A stretch of 64,000 bases of DNA from CBDBBY01 sp965205055 (lineage in GTDB: Bacteria > Pseudomonadota > Alphaproteobacteria > Rhodobacterales > Rhodobacteraceae): assembly GCA_965205055.1 (NCBI GenBank), contig OZ242030.1, positions 3,038,001 through 3,102,000 on the forward strand, written 5' to 3'. A program made the position numbers and the translations under genes. The notes under the pieces were generated by a model. The model saw nothing but the letters and a program-made list of their open reading frames with translations. It had not been told where the DNA came from and searched no databases. Positions 52,298 to 61,615 of this stretch are shown here, piece after piece; the first letter of the stretch is position 1, and the number at the start of each line of letters is the position of its first letter.

Positions 52298-53680
52298 ATG
52301 CACACAGTAAAAATATCCAACTATCGCTGCTTCAGCCAAGAACAAACCGCTCACCTTGCACCATTAACTATCTTAGTGGGCGAGAACAGTACTGGAAAAT
52401 CATCCCTCTTAGGAATAATCCGGATAATCTGGTCAATTGCAACGATGACGGGAAATGTTCCGTATAACGACACGGCATTCCCCTTTGGTGGGTTCAATGA
52501 CATGGTATCGAGCTCGCTTCTAACCAAACAAGACAGTCCCAAATTTATGGCAAGCATAGACTACTCCGCTAGCACAAACTGTAAATCCGATGGCGAATAT
52601 TCTCTTAAATTATCTTTTCAAAATCATATATACGAACCCCGCATATCGAATGTAACAATTATAGACAGGACAAAATGTGTTTCACTTCACTTTGACGCAA
52701 TTGAAGATAAAAAAATAGAAATTTCAATTGAAACACCGTCGCGCAAGTTAACCAAAATGGGCACCATGAAAAATAGAACAAATATGGACATCGATATCTT
52801 AGCCAAGAATCTTGACTTCTTACTCTATAATGTACTGCTAAGCTTAGAAGACGAACAGGAAACAAACCAGCTGAATACAGATCCATCAGACCCCAAAGGA
52901 AGTGAGACGAATCTGAATAGCGAGGATCGAATCTTGCTCAAAAACTTAATAGATACACACCTGAAAAAATTCCGCCAGCCAATCCGAATGAATTCTATGG
53001 GACCAATTCGGACAAAGCCCGAACGATTTTATCAACGAAGTGCCTTGAATGAAGATCCTGAAGGCAAACATATACCCGAGATGCTTGCAAATATAAGTCG
53101 ATCACAAGACAAATGGAACGCACTAACAAAAAAATTAAATATTTTTGGAAGAAAGTCTGGCTTATTTGACGATCTCTGTCTAAGATCTCCGGGAAGTTCT
53201 GAAAGCGATCCATTTAGTATCTTATTTATGCTATCGCATCACGGTAATGGCGAAGATTCGCAGAACTGGCGCAACATCATAGACTTAGGATTCGGTGTAG
53301 GTCAGATTTTGCCGATTATAACGGAACTGCACCTGACCGCAAGTGATGAAATCATTTTAATGCAGCAACCCGAAGTGCATCTGCACCCACGCGCTCAAGC
53401 AGAATTTGGTGATGTTCTCTGTGAAGTTGCCGGGCCAGGTCGGATGTTATTTGTTGAGACCCACAGCGATTATTTGCTTGATCGCGTACGGATCAATATT
53501 CGAAAAGGTTTGGGAAACTTGAGGGCAAAAGATGTATCAATATTATTTTTTAGGCGAATTGGAGAAGTAGCAAAAATTCATTCGATGAAACTTGATGATT
53601 ACGGCAATATTGTCGATGCGCCTGACGAGTATATGGACTTTTTCATCAGGGAAGGAAATGATTTGCTGGGGCTTTCATAG
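52298..53680 (+). CDS. AAA/ABC-type ATPase (AAA_15/OLD-like) paired with a PIN nuclease
   Basis: 460 aa. Walker A ILVGENSTGKSSLLGIIRI (residues 25-43), signature-like FGVGQILPIITEL, Walker B EIILMQQPEVHLHPRAQAEF (about 351-370) and H-switch FVETHSDYLLDR. The usual Walker B acidic pair reads QQPE, with the Glu of PEVHLHP conserved. The central part (about 110-290) is the species-variable arm. Such single-gene ABC-like ATPases, coupled with a small nuclease, are the sensor halves of many defence systems (Septu, PARIS and Gabija share the plan). The stop is directly followed by the ATG of the PIN gene. AT-rich, foreign-looking. Confidence 0.85.
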   Translation: MHTVKISNYRCFSQEQTAHLAPLTILVGENSTGKSSLLGIIRIIWSIATMTGNVPYNDTAFPFGGFNDMVSSSLLTKQDSPKFMASIDYSASTNCKSDGEYSLKLSFQNHIYEPRISNVTIIDRTKCVSLHFDAIEDKKIEISIETPSRKLTKMGTMKNRTNMDIDILAKNLDFLLYNVLLSLEDEQETNQLNTDPSDPKGSETNLNSEDRILLKNLIDTHLKKFRQPIRMNSMGPIRTKPERFYQRSALNEDPEGKHIPEMLANISRSQDKWNALTKKLNIFGRKSGLFDDLCLRSPGSSESDPFSILFMLSHHGNGEDSQNWRNIIDLGFGVGQILPIITELHLTASDEIILMQQPEVHLHPRAQAEFGDVLCEVAGPGRMLFVETHSDYLLDRVRINIRKGLGNLRAKDVSILFFRRIGEVAKIHSMKLDDYGNIVDAPDEYMDFFIREGNDLLGLS

Positions 53681-54163
53681 ATGTGCATTATTTTGGACAA
53701 TAGCATTAGCGGTGAAGTATTTGGAGACGGCAAGTCGGAGGCTAGTGAAGCTGTTTGGAGATGGATCAATGGGATTGAGGGAAAGGGCAAAAGGTTGCGA
53801 GTTGTAGTAGGGGGAAAGCTTACCCAAGAATTAAATAAAAATAGCCAAGTAAGGGGTTGGCTGATTAGGAACGCGCGTCGAGCGAACTTGATGATTTTCG
53901 ACAAGAAATTGGTTGATTTGAAGGAGGAAGAAGTAAAAAACTGGAATCTGAGGTCTGACGATCCACATATAATCGCCTTGGCGTTAGTTAGCGGCGCGAG
54001 GCTTCTGTATTCCAACGATTTATCCCTGCAAAAGGATTTCAGCAATGCTAGGTTCGTTGGCAGTCCAAAAGGAAAAATTTATACGACCGCAAGATATTCA
54101 AAATATGATAAAGTAAAGAAGAATTTGCTAGAGGATTGCAAATGTGTAATTGAAGAACAGTAG
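53681..54163 (+). CDS. PIN-domain nuclease-like protein
   Basis: 160 aa whose ATG follows the ATPase stop with no gap, implying coupled translation. The acidic pattern of PIN domains is present: Asp6 in IILDNS, Glu50 in LTQELNK, Asp93/94 in RSDDPHIIALALVSGARLL and Asp113 in YSNDLSLQKDF. The fold order (strand-D, helix-E, D-D-P-H-x-x-A-x-A, strand-x-N/T-x-D-x-D) supports a metal-dependent RNase/DNase. A C-terminal lysine-rich tail (KYDKVKKNLLEDCK) follows. No antitoxin of the VapB type precedes it, so the ATPase is the likely controller. Confidence 0.8.
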   Translation: MCIILDNSISGEVFGDGKSEASEAVWRWINGIEGKGKRLRVVVGGKLTQELNKNSQVRGWLIRNARRANLMIFDKKLVDLKEEEVKNWNLRSDDPHIIALALVSGARLLYSNDLSLQKDFSNARFVGSPKGKIYTTARYSKYDKVKKNLLEDCKCVIEEQ

Positions 54164-54297
54164 CGAAATCTGGATATATAGGGAATTGAGTGAAATTGAG
54201 TAAGCATATTTCATTAGGTTTGTCGATCTTATGTTAAATTAGGCGGGCGAAGTGTTCCTGGTATCCAAGTATACAGTCGATACACGGGACTTTGAGT

Positions 54298-54350
54298 ATG
54301 AGCGAAAATTCTGAATTCATATTATATTGTTTATTATTTGCATGATATAG
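54298..54350. mobile_element. Solo right end of an IS5 (IS1031-like) element
   Basis: GAGTATGAGCGAAAATTCTG to TTGTTTATTATTTGCATG matches the sequence after the transposase fragment at 14200-14250 (GAGTATGAACGGAAATTCAT; TTGTTTATTGTCAGCATG). No transposase is attached. The rest of 54164-54852 has no confident gene. Confidence 0.5.
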
Positions 54351-54852
54351 CCGGGCGTAGGTCTGACATGTCACGCGCTCGTCCGTTGCAATTTAGCAAT
54401 TTTGTATCCCCTTGGATTCTGCTCGCGTGCGCTTGGCGAGGTTTCGGTGACAATCCGGCTGGCTCCGGCTTGATTTTGTCTGCGGGACAAGCATTCCGCC
54501 CTCCGATTCATACGCGCGTCAAACCGGACGGAAGGGGTGCTCGCTCCCGCAAAATGCGGCAAAGTGAATCAACACAAACCGCTAGATTAGGAGCAACTGA
54601 CGCCGGACTTGCACACCCGAGCCGTTTCGTCCACCGATTTTTCGAACCTCCACCCCGCGATCAGGGACGCGGTCGACGGCAGCATCGCCAAGATCGTACA
54701 AGTTCAAAACGACGAGGGTCCTCCCGCTACCGAGTGCTTTGAACACTGCGAGCGCCAGGCCGGGAAGGCTTGCATGAACCGGGGGCGGCGCGTGCTTGAA
54801 ATTGCGTCTACACCTATATTTCATATTTGCAGGTATTTTTTGGAGCGCGGAC

Positions 54853-55095
54853 ATGGCCAGCACCTGCGTCACATTGGGCAAGTATTGGGATGAGTTCATC
54901 AAAACCATGCTGAAAGAAGGGCGCTATGGCTCTGCCAGCGAGTTGATGCGCGCAGGTCTGCGGCTGCTGGAGGAGCAGGAGCGCGAGCGCGCCCGCTTGC
55001 GCGTTGCGCTGATCGAGGGCGAGGCCGCGCCTGATGCCGGGCCGCTGGATACGGCCGCGGTTCGCAGCCTCGCCCGGGCTCGCCTCGATGATTGA
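54853..55095 (+). CDS. parD: ParD-family antitoxin
   Basis: 80 aa from MASTCVTLGKYWDEFIKTML. KEGRYGSASELMRAGLRLLE EQERE is the ribbon-helix-helix/CopG antitoxin signature with the G-R-Y-x-S-A/S-x-E-x-x-R-x-x-L pattern. The C-terminal ALDTAA-like tail (AGPLDTAAVRSLARARLDD) would wrap the toxin. The antitoxin dimer binds its own promoter and blocks ParE. The next gene overlaps by 8 nt, as usual, but is frameshifted. Confidence 0.92.
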   Translation: MASTCVTLGKYWDEFIKTMLKEGRYGSASELMRAGLRLLEEQERERARLRVALIEGEAAPDAGPLDTAAVRSLARARLDD

Positions 55096-55386
55096 AATTC
55101 GTCTTCCCGAAGCGGTCAAGGAATATCTCATCGACATCTGGCTTTCGGCGCAAGCCCGATGGGGCGGGGTGCAGGCCGACAACTATCTCGACGGCCTTGA
55201 CCGTGCTTTGCGCTTGCTCGCGGACAACCTGCGCGAAGGTTTCGATTGCACGCATATCCTGCCGGAATGCGCCGTCTTATTGTCGGGCGGCACACGGCGT
55301 TCTACTGGATGAAAGACAATCGCATCCGCATTTTGCGGGTGCTGCATCAGTCGATGGACAGCACCGCGCATCTCAAGAACATCTGA
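55088..55386 (+). pseudogene. parE: ParE-family toxin, frameshifted
   Basis: MIEIRLPEAVKEYLIDIWLS then AQARWGGVQADNYLDGLDRA begins a normal ParE/RelE-superfamily toxin that starts within parD. Near 55265 the frame shifts: the remainder MRRLIVGRHTAFYWMKDNRI RILRVLHQSMDSTAHLKNI reads in another frame to the TGA at 55384. In the original frame it would end ECAVLLSGGTRRSTG. A single-base change thus probably inactivates the gyrase-poisoning toxin, unless it is a sequencing error. Confidence 0.85.
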
Positions 55387-55544
55387 GCCGCGCAAATTTT
55401 GTTTTCCCGCGCGGCCCGCTGAAACCCCGTCATTTCATGATGGGTAAACTTGACCCTATCGAATCATCCTCCATCTGCGCGGCATCCCTTCGCCGGTCTG
55501 ATCCCAGTACTGGCGTCCAAGGGCGCGGACACGCAGCTGGGCGT

Positions 55545-55997
55545 CCCGCGACCGCCGGATCACGGTTGCCTTGTCCGGCTTATCGTTCCGGGTTGGACCG
55601 GTGCCTACAGCGTAAAGCGGGTCAAGGAAATCCAAGTCTCGACCCGGTATTTTCAGGTTGCGCGCAACACGGAATTCTACGTGATCAAAGGCGATGCTTG
55701 GCCAAGCAGAGACGAACCGACTATTGAACGTCCCGTCAAGATAGTCCGGCACTGCCATGGGACGCAAAGATATCAGCAGGAAAACTGAAACTGCACAGGT
55801 ACGCCTGCTTCTCCGACTGCCCAATCCGTTCTGTTCATTGGAGCGATGACGGCGGCGCGCGTTGGCAACGGGCAGAGCTCACCGGACCAAACCGAAAGTA
55901 TGGCTGGGTCCGGTTTCAGTTCGCGTGGCAGGCCGAAAAGGGTCGGCACTATCTGATGACACGGGCCGCGGATCAAAAAAGACCGCACTCAGCCTGA
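55545..55997 (+). pseudogene. Sulfite oxidase-family molybdoenzyme relic (C-terminal part)
   Basis: The first frame holds PRPPDHGCLVRLIVPGWTGA YSVKRVKEIQVSTRYFQ, the conserved end of the molybdopterin domain. After a frameshift near 55735-55790 the Mo-co dimerisation domain continues as IRSVHWSDDGGARWQRAELT GPNRKYGWVRFQFAWQAEKG and RHYLMTRAADQ. The catalytic Cys and most of the cofactor-binding domain are missing. It is a remnant of a gene that must once have been complete here. Confidence 0.8.
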
Positions 55998-56182
55998 CAC
56001 CGCGCCTTTCAACCCTGTAGAATACCTCTTCAACACGACTTGCAAACATCCGACCACTGTCCTGCGGCGCAAAAATGGAAATGAGAGATGACGGAAAGCC
56101 TGCAGCAGCGCTTGGAGAAGGTGCGTCCGACAAGCGGAAACCGGCGGCAATCGACCGGCATCATTGGAAAGGCGGAAAATCC

Positions 56183-57277
56183 ATGAAAATCACCAGAGTC
56201 AGCGCTTATCAGGTCGATGTCCCCATCAAGCCGGCGACCATTTCCCATGACAGGGTAATGTCGGTCTTCGACATTACTTATGTGCGGATCGAAACGGACG
56301 CCGGAATTGAAGGTTGGGGCGACAGCGTGCCTTGGGGAGCGAATTTCGTCGCGGCTTACGCGCGCGGCGTCCGCTCAGGTCTGGACGAGCTCGCTCCGCA
56401 TCTGATCGGTCGCGACCCGCGCATGGTCGGCGCAATCAATGAGGTGATGGATTTCGAAATGGCAGGCCATGCCTACGTCAAGACGGCTCTTGATGTTGCC
56501 TGCTGGGATATCCTCGGACGCTCGTTGGGTGCACCGCTCTACATGTTGCTTGGCGGAATGGTGACCTCCGCTCCCCATGTGATCGGCTCTGTCCCGCATG
56601 AGCCGGGCGAAGAGCTGGCAGCAGCCATGAATGCCCATCGCGAGAACGGTCTCATGCAGTTCTCGGGCAAGGCCAGCGGCGACGTGGGCAAGGACATCGC
56701 CTGCCTGCGTTGGATTGGCGAACGCATGCGCCCCGGAGAGTCCCTCAAATATGACGGGAACGCAGGCTGGCGCGTTGACGAGGCCATCCGCGTCGCCCGG
56801 TCCAAGGGGAACATCGATGTCTATTTTGAACAGCCCTGCGCCACCTACGAGGAATGCCGCGAAGTTCGTCGGACCACGGGCGTTCCGCTCATACTTGATG
56901 AATCGGCCACCGAAATCGGCGTTGTGCTGCGGGCAAAGGAAGATGGCGTTCTGGATGGTCTCAATCTGAAGCTGGCCAAAGTTGGCGGCATCCACAAGAT
57001 GCGGCTTATCCGCGATCTCTGCGTTGCCCTTCACGTGCCCATGGAAATCCAGGATTCCTCCTACAGCGAACTTGCATGCGCCGTCGTCGTCCATATGGGC
57101 CACTCTACGCCGGAACGCTGCATCCGATCCGTGATTTATCCCAAGGGATTGAAGAAGGACACGGTGAGAAACCCGCCGGCAGTAAAGAATGGGCGAATTT
57201 TCGCGCCGAAAGGACCGGGTGTCGGTTCGCTGCCCATGCTTGAGGTTTTAGGCGAGCCCTGTGCGGTATACGAATGA
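56183..57277 (+). CDS. Mandelate racemase/muconate lactonizing enzyme-family protein
   Basis: 364 aa from MKITRVSAYQVDVPIKPATI, preceded by AAAGGCGG; the longer frame upstream lacks homology. Enolase-superfamily layout: an N-terminal capping domain (FDITYVRIETDAGIEGWGDS, LDVACWDILGRSLGAPLYML LGG) and a TIM barrel with FSGKASGDVGKDI (base Lys), LKYDGNAGW (metal Asp), DVYFEQPC (metal Glu), LILDESATE (metal Glu/Asp) and LNLKLAKVGG (second catalytic Lys). This KxK/K pair and overall pattern resemble the hydroxyproline-betaine epimerase / cis-3-hydroxyproline dehydratase branch, but the substrate cannot be fixed. It looks intact and stands between a decayed molybdoenzyme gene and IS fragments. Confidence 0.87.
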   Translation: MKITRVSAYQVDVPIKPATISHDRVMSVFDITYVRIETDAGIEGWGDSVPWGANFVAAYARGVRSGLDELAPHLIGRDPRMVGAINEVMDFEMAGHAYVKTALDVACWDILGRSLGAPLYMLLGGMVTSAPHVIGSVPHEPGEELAAAMNAHRENGLMQFSGKASGDVGKDIACLRWIGERMRPGESLKYDGNAGWRVDEAIRVARSKGNIDVYFEQPCATYEECREVRRTTGVPLILDESATEIGVVLRAKEDGVLDGLNLKLAKVGGIHKMRLIRDLCVALHVPMEIQDSSYSELACAVVVHMGHSTPERCIRSVIYPKGLKKDTVRNPPAVKNGRIFAPKGPGVGSLPMLEVLGEPCAVYE

Positions 57278-57338
57278 AATCGGCGGATTGCGCTCTGTTG
57301 ATTGTTGGAGAAAACGGGCATCTGGCGGACGGCAATCA

Positions 57339-57715
57339 GGGCCTGTTTATGCTAAATCGCATCTCGTTCCGACGACGACAGCAAAAATGCAGGAAGCCCG
57401 GAAACATTATGTCGCGCTTGTCGAACCGCGTGTGGATGCGCCTGCAGCCCTTGAGTCTTCGGAACAACCGCTCGACCTCGTTCCGAAGCTTGCAGAGTTC
57501 GCGGGCGCAGTCCCGTTCGACTTTCCGGTTCGCTTTCGGCGGCACGGCCGGCATCATCCCCAAGGTCTCCACAAGTCGGCGGATCTTGTCGCCCTCGCAG
57601 GCGCGGTCCATCGCCGGAGGCGCATTCCGACCGGATGGTCCCAGCTTTCCGGCAGGGCGCGGCCTTCGGGCGCGTCGTGGGCATGCCCCCGGAACAAATT
57701 CTCAGCCTCCGGACT
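57339..57715 (-). pseudogene. Truncated IS5-family (IS427-like) element
   Basis: The left end GGGCCTGTTTATGCTAAATC is followed by the C-terminal transposase on minus (MDRACEGDKIRRLVETLGMM PAVPPKANRKVERD, RNEVERLFRRLKGCRRIHTR). It breaks off at about 57715, where an IS21 terminal repeat begins, so the N-terminal half is lost. Confidence 0.8.
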
Positions 57716-57757
57716 GGGGAATTCTGCTTCAGCGCTTTCGGGGAGTTTTCACTTAGT
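57716..57757. mobile_element. Solo IS21 terminal-repeat array
   Basis: GGGGAATTCTGCTTCAGCGC then GGGGAGTTTTCACTTAG is the inverse of the paired terminal repeats at 14646-14690 of the IS21 element. No istAB sequence is attached; only the end remains, fused to an IS5 fragment. Confidence 0.65.
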
Positions 57758-57863
57758 AACACCAAGACCCTCAAGACTGTACAACACGTGAGGCTGTTGA
57801 AAAACCCCTCGTTTCGTGGTTCATGATACCTGATGTTGTTTCTGGAATTGGGAAGGCCACGAG

Positions 57864-58374
57864 ATGCTGAAGCGAAAGCCGCCCGCCCAACTTGAGCTGT
57901 TCGTCGCCGGGCCTCTGGAGCAGCTGGTTCCCGATGATCACGTCCTGGCGCGCATTGACCGGGTTCTCGATCCGGGCTGGCTGCACGAGGAGGTCGCCGA
58001 TTGCTACTGCGCGAACAACGGTCGTCCGGGGATCGATCCCGAGGTCGCGGTCCGCCTGATGCTGGCCGGGTTCCTGCTCGGGTTTGCGCATGACCGCCGT
58101 CCGATGCGCGAGGCGCAGGCGGACATCGCGATCCGCCGGTTCATCGGCTGCGGTCTTGACGAGCGGCTTCCGGATCATTCGAGCTTGACCCGGATCCGCC
58201 AGCGCTGGGGCGAGGCGCGGTTCCGGAAGATCTTCCGGCGCACGGTGTCGGCCTGCGTTGATGCGGGGATCGCGAAGGGCGAGGTCGTGCATGTGGACGC
58301 CACGCTGATCCGGGCCGACGTGAGCTGGAAGAGCATGGTTGACCGCCATGCGGATGCGGTGGCTTCCGGGAACG
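57864..58374 (+). pseudogene. IS1182-family transposase, N-terminal half
   Basis: MLKRKPPAQLELFVAGPLEQ then LVPDDHVLARIDRVLDPGWL and RPGIDPEVAVRLMLAGFLLG is the IS1182 N-terminal (DUF772) domain; GEVVHVDATLIRADVSWKSM carries the first catalytic Asp. The gene is interrupted after ASGN by IS256 copy 3 and continues at 60045. Apart from the insertion it shows no damage. Confidence 0.92.
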
Positions 58375-60044
58375 AGTAGTGTGCCGTTAGTTCTGCAATT
58401 TCGATCGGGAATGTCAAGACTTGGTTTCGGGTTCGATGCCCCTCGGGCGAAGCCGGAGGCATGAATTCGTATTTCCGCATTTCGGATCCGGCCGCGGAGG
58501 GCGGACGCGGCCCCGCGCCGAGGCCACGCCGGCCCGCCGCCGCGGAGACCCCATTTATCGGAGCGGCGGCGGGCCGGCATATTGGCCGATCGGCGCGGCG
58601 CGGAAAGTGTGGAAAGGATGTGGTCAATCCCGGCCCGGAGCAGGACGCGCGCCGACAGCGCCCAAAGGGATTGTCCACAGGCTTTCCATGCTGGCCGCGC
58701 CCCGGGCGAATTGACTCGGGCGAAAACCCCGAATGCGATCGTCATGCCGCCAGCTTCCGCAGATCGGCCCGACGCTGCTCCTGAAGAAGATCCATGTCCA
58801 GGTAGCGGACGCCGTCCTCCATCCAGCTCTCGTGGATCTCCGCGCACAAGGCCCGGACCAGCCGCAGACAGCTGCGGGCGTCCGGGAAAATCCGGACGAC
58901 CTTCGTCCGCCGCTTGATCTCCTCGTCCGAACGCTCAAGCATGTTCGTCGAACGCATCCGAAGATGATGCTGCCGGGGAAGCCGCAGGAACGCGAACGTC
59001 TCCTCGATCGTCTCCTCGACCCAATCGCAAAGCTTCGGCTGCGACTCCTGCCACTTCGACAGCCACGCGGCCAAGTCCCTCCGAGCTTCCTCGACGCTCG
59101 GACGATCATAGATCCAGCGGAGCTCCTTGAGGCAGCCGTCGCCCGAACGCGAGTTCAAATGGGCCCGGGCGTTCCGCAGGAAATGGACGTAGCACCGCTG
59201 CCGGACCGCTTCCGGAACAACCTCCCGGATCGCCTTCGTCAAGCCGGAATGGTCGTCCGACACAACCTGGACGACGCCGCACAGGCCGCGATCCCGCAAA
59301 GACTCCAAGAACCGACGCCAGCTCGCACGGCTCTCGCCCTCCGCAAGCTCGACGCCGAGAACCTGACGGCGGCCCGCCGCGTCGACACCGACCGCAATCA
59401 GAACCGCCCGGTCGCGGACAACGCCGTCCTCGCGGACCTTCTCGTAGCGGGCGTCCAAGATCAAATAAGGAAACGATCCCTCCAGACGCCGCTCCGCGAA
59501 CTTCCCGAGCTCCGCATCCAGCTTCGCATTGAGCCGGCTGATCGTCGACGCCGAAAAACCGTGGCCGCAAAGCGCCTCCGTCACCTTCGCGACCTTCCGG
59601 GTCGAAACCCCGTGAACATACATCTGCATCAATGCCAAGACGAACGCCTTCTCCGAACGCTCGTAGCGCTCGAACAGCTCCGTGCTGAACGCGCCGTTCC
59701 GATCCTGCGGAACGCGAAGCTCAACCTGGCCGACACGCGTCGTCAAATGACGCTTGCAGTAACCGGAACGATAACCCAGACGGTCGGACGTCCGCTCGCT
59801 CTTCGCGGCGCCCAAGGCCTCGGTCATCTCTTCCTCAAGAATCTCCTGAAGCATGCTCCGAACAAGATCGCGAACCGCGTCGCCCCCAGACCCAAGCTCC
59901 GACTTGAACTCGGCCAACTTCGATCTACTATGCATCCCGGTCATGGTGTCGTCCTTTCCTGCAAGGGATGGTTGATAGCGAAACCAAGGACTTGCCATGA
60001 CCGAACTTCTTTGAAAGCATTTTGCAGAACTTTTGAAACATGAT
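58375..60044 (-). mobile_element. IS256-family element, copy 3, with 9-bp target duplication
   Basis: CCGGGAACG at 58366-58374 is repeated at 60045-60053 directly around AGTAGTGTGCCG...AACATGAT. The length is 1670 bp, as in copy 1. The shared inner end motif AGTTCTGCAA defines imperfect inverted repeats. A TGTGGTCAATCC/GGATTGTCCACA palindrome is carried in the left non-coding region (58619-58679). Confidence 0.93.
58742..59944 (-). CDS. IS256-family transposase (400 aa)
   Basis: Start at MTGMHSRSKLAEFKSELGSG; the upstream in-frame stretch belongs to IS1182 DNA. DDE residues are in LILDARYEKVREDG, VVSDDHSGLTKAI and LERSDEEIKRRTKVVRIFPD. Almost identical to the copy at 17914-19116 (same length; scattered changes such as MQMYVHGV for MQMQVHGV). 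It appears intact and its element has a clean target duplication, so it is the most recently moved IS in the window. Confidence 0.95.
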   Translation of the reverse strand: MTGMHSRSKLAEFKSELGSGGDAVRDLVRSMLQEILEEEMTEALGAAKSERTSDRLGYRSGYCKRHLTTRVGQVELRVPQDRNGAFSTELFERYERSEKAFVLALMQMYVHGVSTRKVAKVTEALCGHGFSASTISRLNAKLDAELGKFAERRLEGSFPYLILDARYEKVREDGVVRDRAVLIAVGVDAAGRRQVLGVELAEGESRASWRRFLESLRDRGLCGVVQVVSDDHSGLTKAIREVVPEAVRQRCYVHFLRNARAHLNSRSGDGCLKELRWIYDRPSVEEARRDLAAWLSKWQESQPKLCDWVEETIEETFAFLRLPRQHHLRMRSTNMLERSDEEIKRRTKVVRIFPDARSCLRLVRALCAEIHESWMEDGVRYLDMDLLQEQRRADLRKLAA

Positions 60045-60053
60045 CCGGGAACG

Positions 60054-61003
60054 GCGACGCGGCGGCCGAAGAGGGCGCGACGGACGGCGAGAGCAAGACT
60101 GCGGGCGCGGCGGACGGCGAGGGCAGGAAGGCGGACGCCCGGCCTGCCGGCAAGCGCAAGAAGGTGAGCAAGACGGACGCCGACGCGAGTCTGGCGACGA
60201 GCCGCAAGGGCCAGCGCCCCGAGCCTTGCTTCAAGCAGCACACGGCCGTCGACGACGAGAACGGGGTCGTTCTCGACGTGGCGGTGACGACCGGCGAAGT
60301 GAGCGAGGGCGACATGATCGAAGCGCAGGTCGACGAGGTGCGCGCGGTCACCGGGCACGAAATCAGCACGGTGACCGCCGACGCGGGCTACGCCTTCGCC
60401 AAGGTCTACGGCGGCTTGGAGCGGCGGGGGATCGATCCGCTGATCCCGGCGAAGCGGGAGCCGGCCAAGAGCCGCGTGCCGCTTCGCCGGTTCCGCTACG
60501 ACGCGAAGCACGACATCATGAAGTGCCCTCGGGGCAAGGTGCTGCGTCCGGGCAAGCCCCGGAAGCACGGTCGGTTCTTCCACGCCAAGGCGAAGGACTG
60601 CGCGCGCTGCCCGCTCAAGGGCGACTGCCTGTCCAAGCAGAGCCGGTGCAGGACGGTGATCATCGGCGACGACTATCCGGCGCTGCTGCGCGGCCGTCGG
60701 CGGTCGCTTCGAAGGAGCGAAGAAGACCGGCAGCTGTACCGGCGCCATTTCTGGCGATCCGAGGGCTTCCACGGAGAAACGAAGACGCAGCACGGGCTGC
60801 GCCGCGCCGTTCGGCGCGGCCTCGGAAACATGAAGATCCAGTCCTACCTGACGGCCGCCGCGATCAACCTGAAGCGGCTCGCGGCCGCTTTCGACGCGCG
60901 ATTCCCTGCCTCCGGCTTGATTCGGATGCGCGAAATGCTCGTTTCCGCGGTTCCGGCGCGATGGACGGGCCGGATCCGCCGCATGCGCGCCGGATTCGCC
61001 TGA
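60054..61003 (+). pseudogene. IS1182-family transposase, C-terminal half
   Basis: After a low-complexity linker (AAAEEGATDGESKTAGAADG) come DASLATSRKGQRPEPCFKQH TAVDDENGV, TVTADAGYAFAKVYGGL (second catalytic Asp), the Cys motif CARCPLKGDC and RSEGFHGETKTQHGLRRAVR (catalytic Glu), ending RRMRAGFA. The frame is continuous with the N-terminal half once the IS256 copy and one 9-bp duplication are removed. Confidence 0.92.
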
Positions 61004-61252
61004 CTCCGCCCGGCGGACCTCCGACCGGACGCGCCGCGTCAGCCGGCCCGGAAATCGCCGAGGGCCGGGTTGTTCAACGGCCTCACGTCCACGATGCACG
61101 CAAAGGGCGGCGCGGAGCCCGGAAAGTCCATGCTTCGCAGTACGGAATCAGGGAGCTGGAATTGCCTGAACTCCGTCGCAAAGCCCGAAACAGGGGTCGA
61201 TAATCTGTCGCAAACATGAACCGTCGAAACCGTTCGGTTCGGAATTCGCGGC

Positions 61253-61614
61253 TTAGATTCGAATGCGCAAGTAGTGTCCTAGAAATGCGGATATTGTTCC
61301 GCTGGAAAGGATTGCGCCAACAAACATGCGGTTTTCATCAGACATCCATTTGCGATCCTCAGGTCCCAAATAGTGCCACGCGAGAATTAAAAGTGCGATC
61401 GCTACGAGAATAAATATGACAGAAAGCAGCCCCCAAACTCCCCAAGCGATCACATTCCGTAGTTTCTCATTCCTATTGTGTTCGTTGCGTTGACTTTCAG
61501 CGCTTAGCGCTTGTGTTTTAGGGCACTCATCTCCAGTTCAGTCCGTGGATCCGCTGCATTTGGGATCTCTTCCGGTTGAATCGATGGTTTCACTGGATGC
61601 TGCTGACTTTCCAT
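61253..61614 (-). pseudogene. Two-TM small protein paired with a Panacea antitoxin (apparent frameshift)
   Basis: An ATG one base after the SocA-domain gene's stop opens MESQQHPVKPSIQPEEIPNA ADPRTE, which ends at 61504. From about 61530 another frame continues TGDECPKTQALSAESQRNEH NRNEKLRN into two membrane spans (VIAWGVWGLLSVIFILVAIA LLIL and FVGAILSSGTISAFLGHYL) and stops at 61253. The simplest reading is one gene of about 120 codons with a frameshift. The second part alone can also start at GTG (66 aa). Position and topology fit membrane-acting toxins of Panacea-type pairs; this is inference. Confidence 0.55.
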
Positions 61615-61615
61615 G

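Larger units (their letters stand above)
57788..61086 (+). mobile_element. IS1182-family element split by IS256 copy 3
   Basis: Left end GTGAGGCTGTTGAAAAACCC and right end, read inward, GTGAGGCCGTTGAACAACCC are terminal inverted repeats. Removing the 1670-bp IS256 and one 9-bp duplication leaves a 1.62-kb element with one transposase gene, normal for IS1182. Confidence 0.85.

Noticed and set aside
54338..54893. ORFs of 94-134 aa before parD
   Set aside because: Frames overlap each other and an IS end, with no family resemblance.
59945..61099. N-terminal 385 residues of the 785-aa minus-strand frame containing the IS256 transposase
   Set aside because: Antisense read-through of IS1182 DNA; the transposase starts at 59944.
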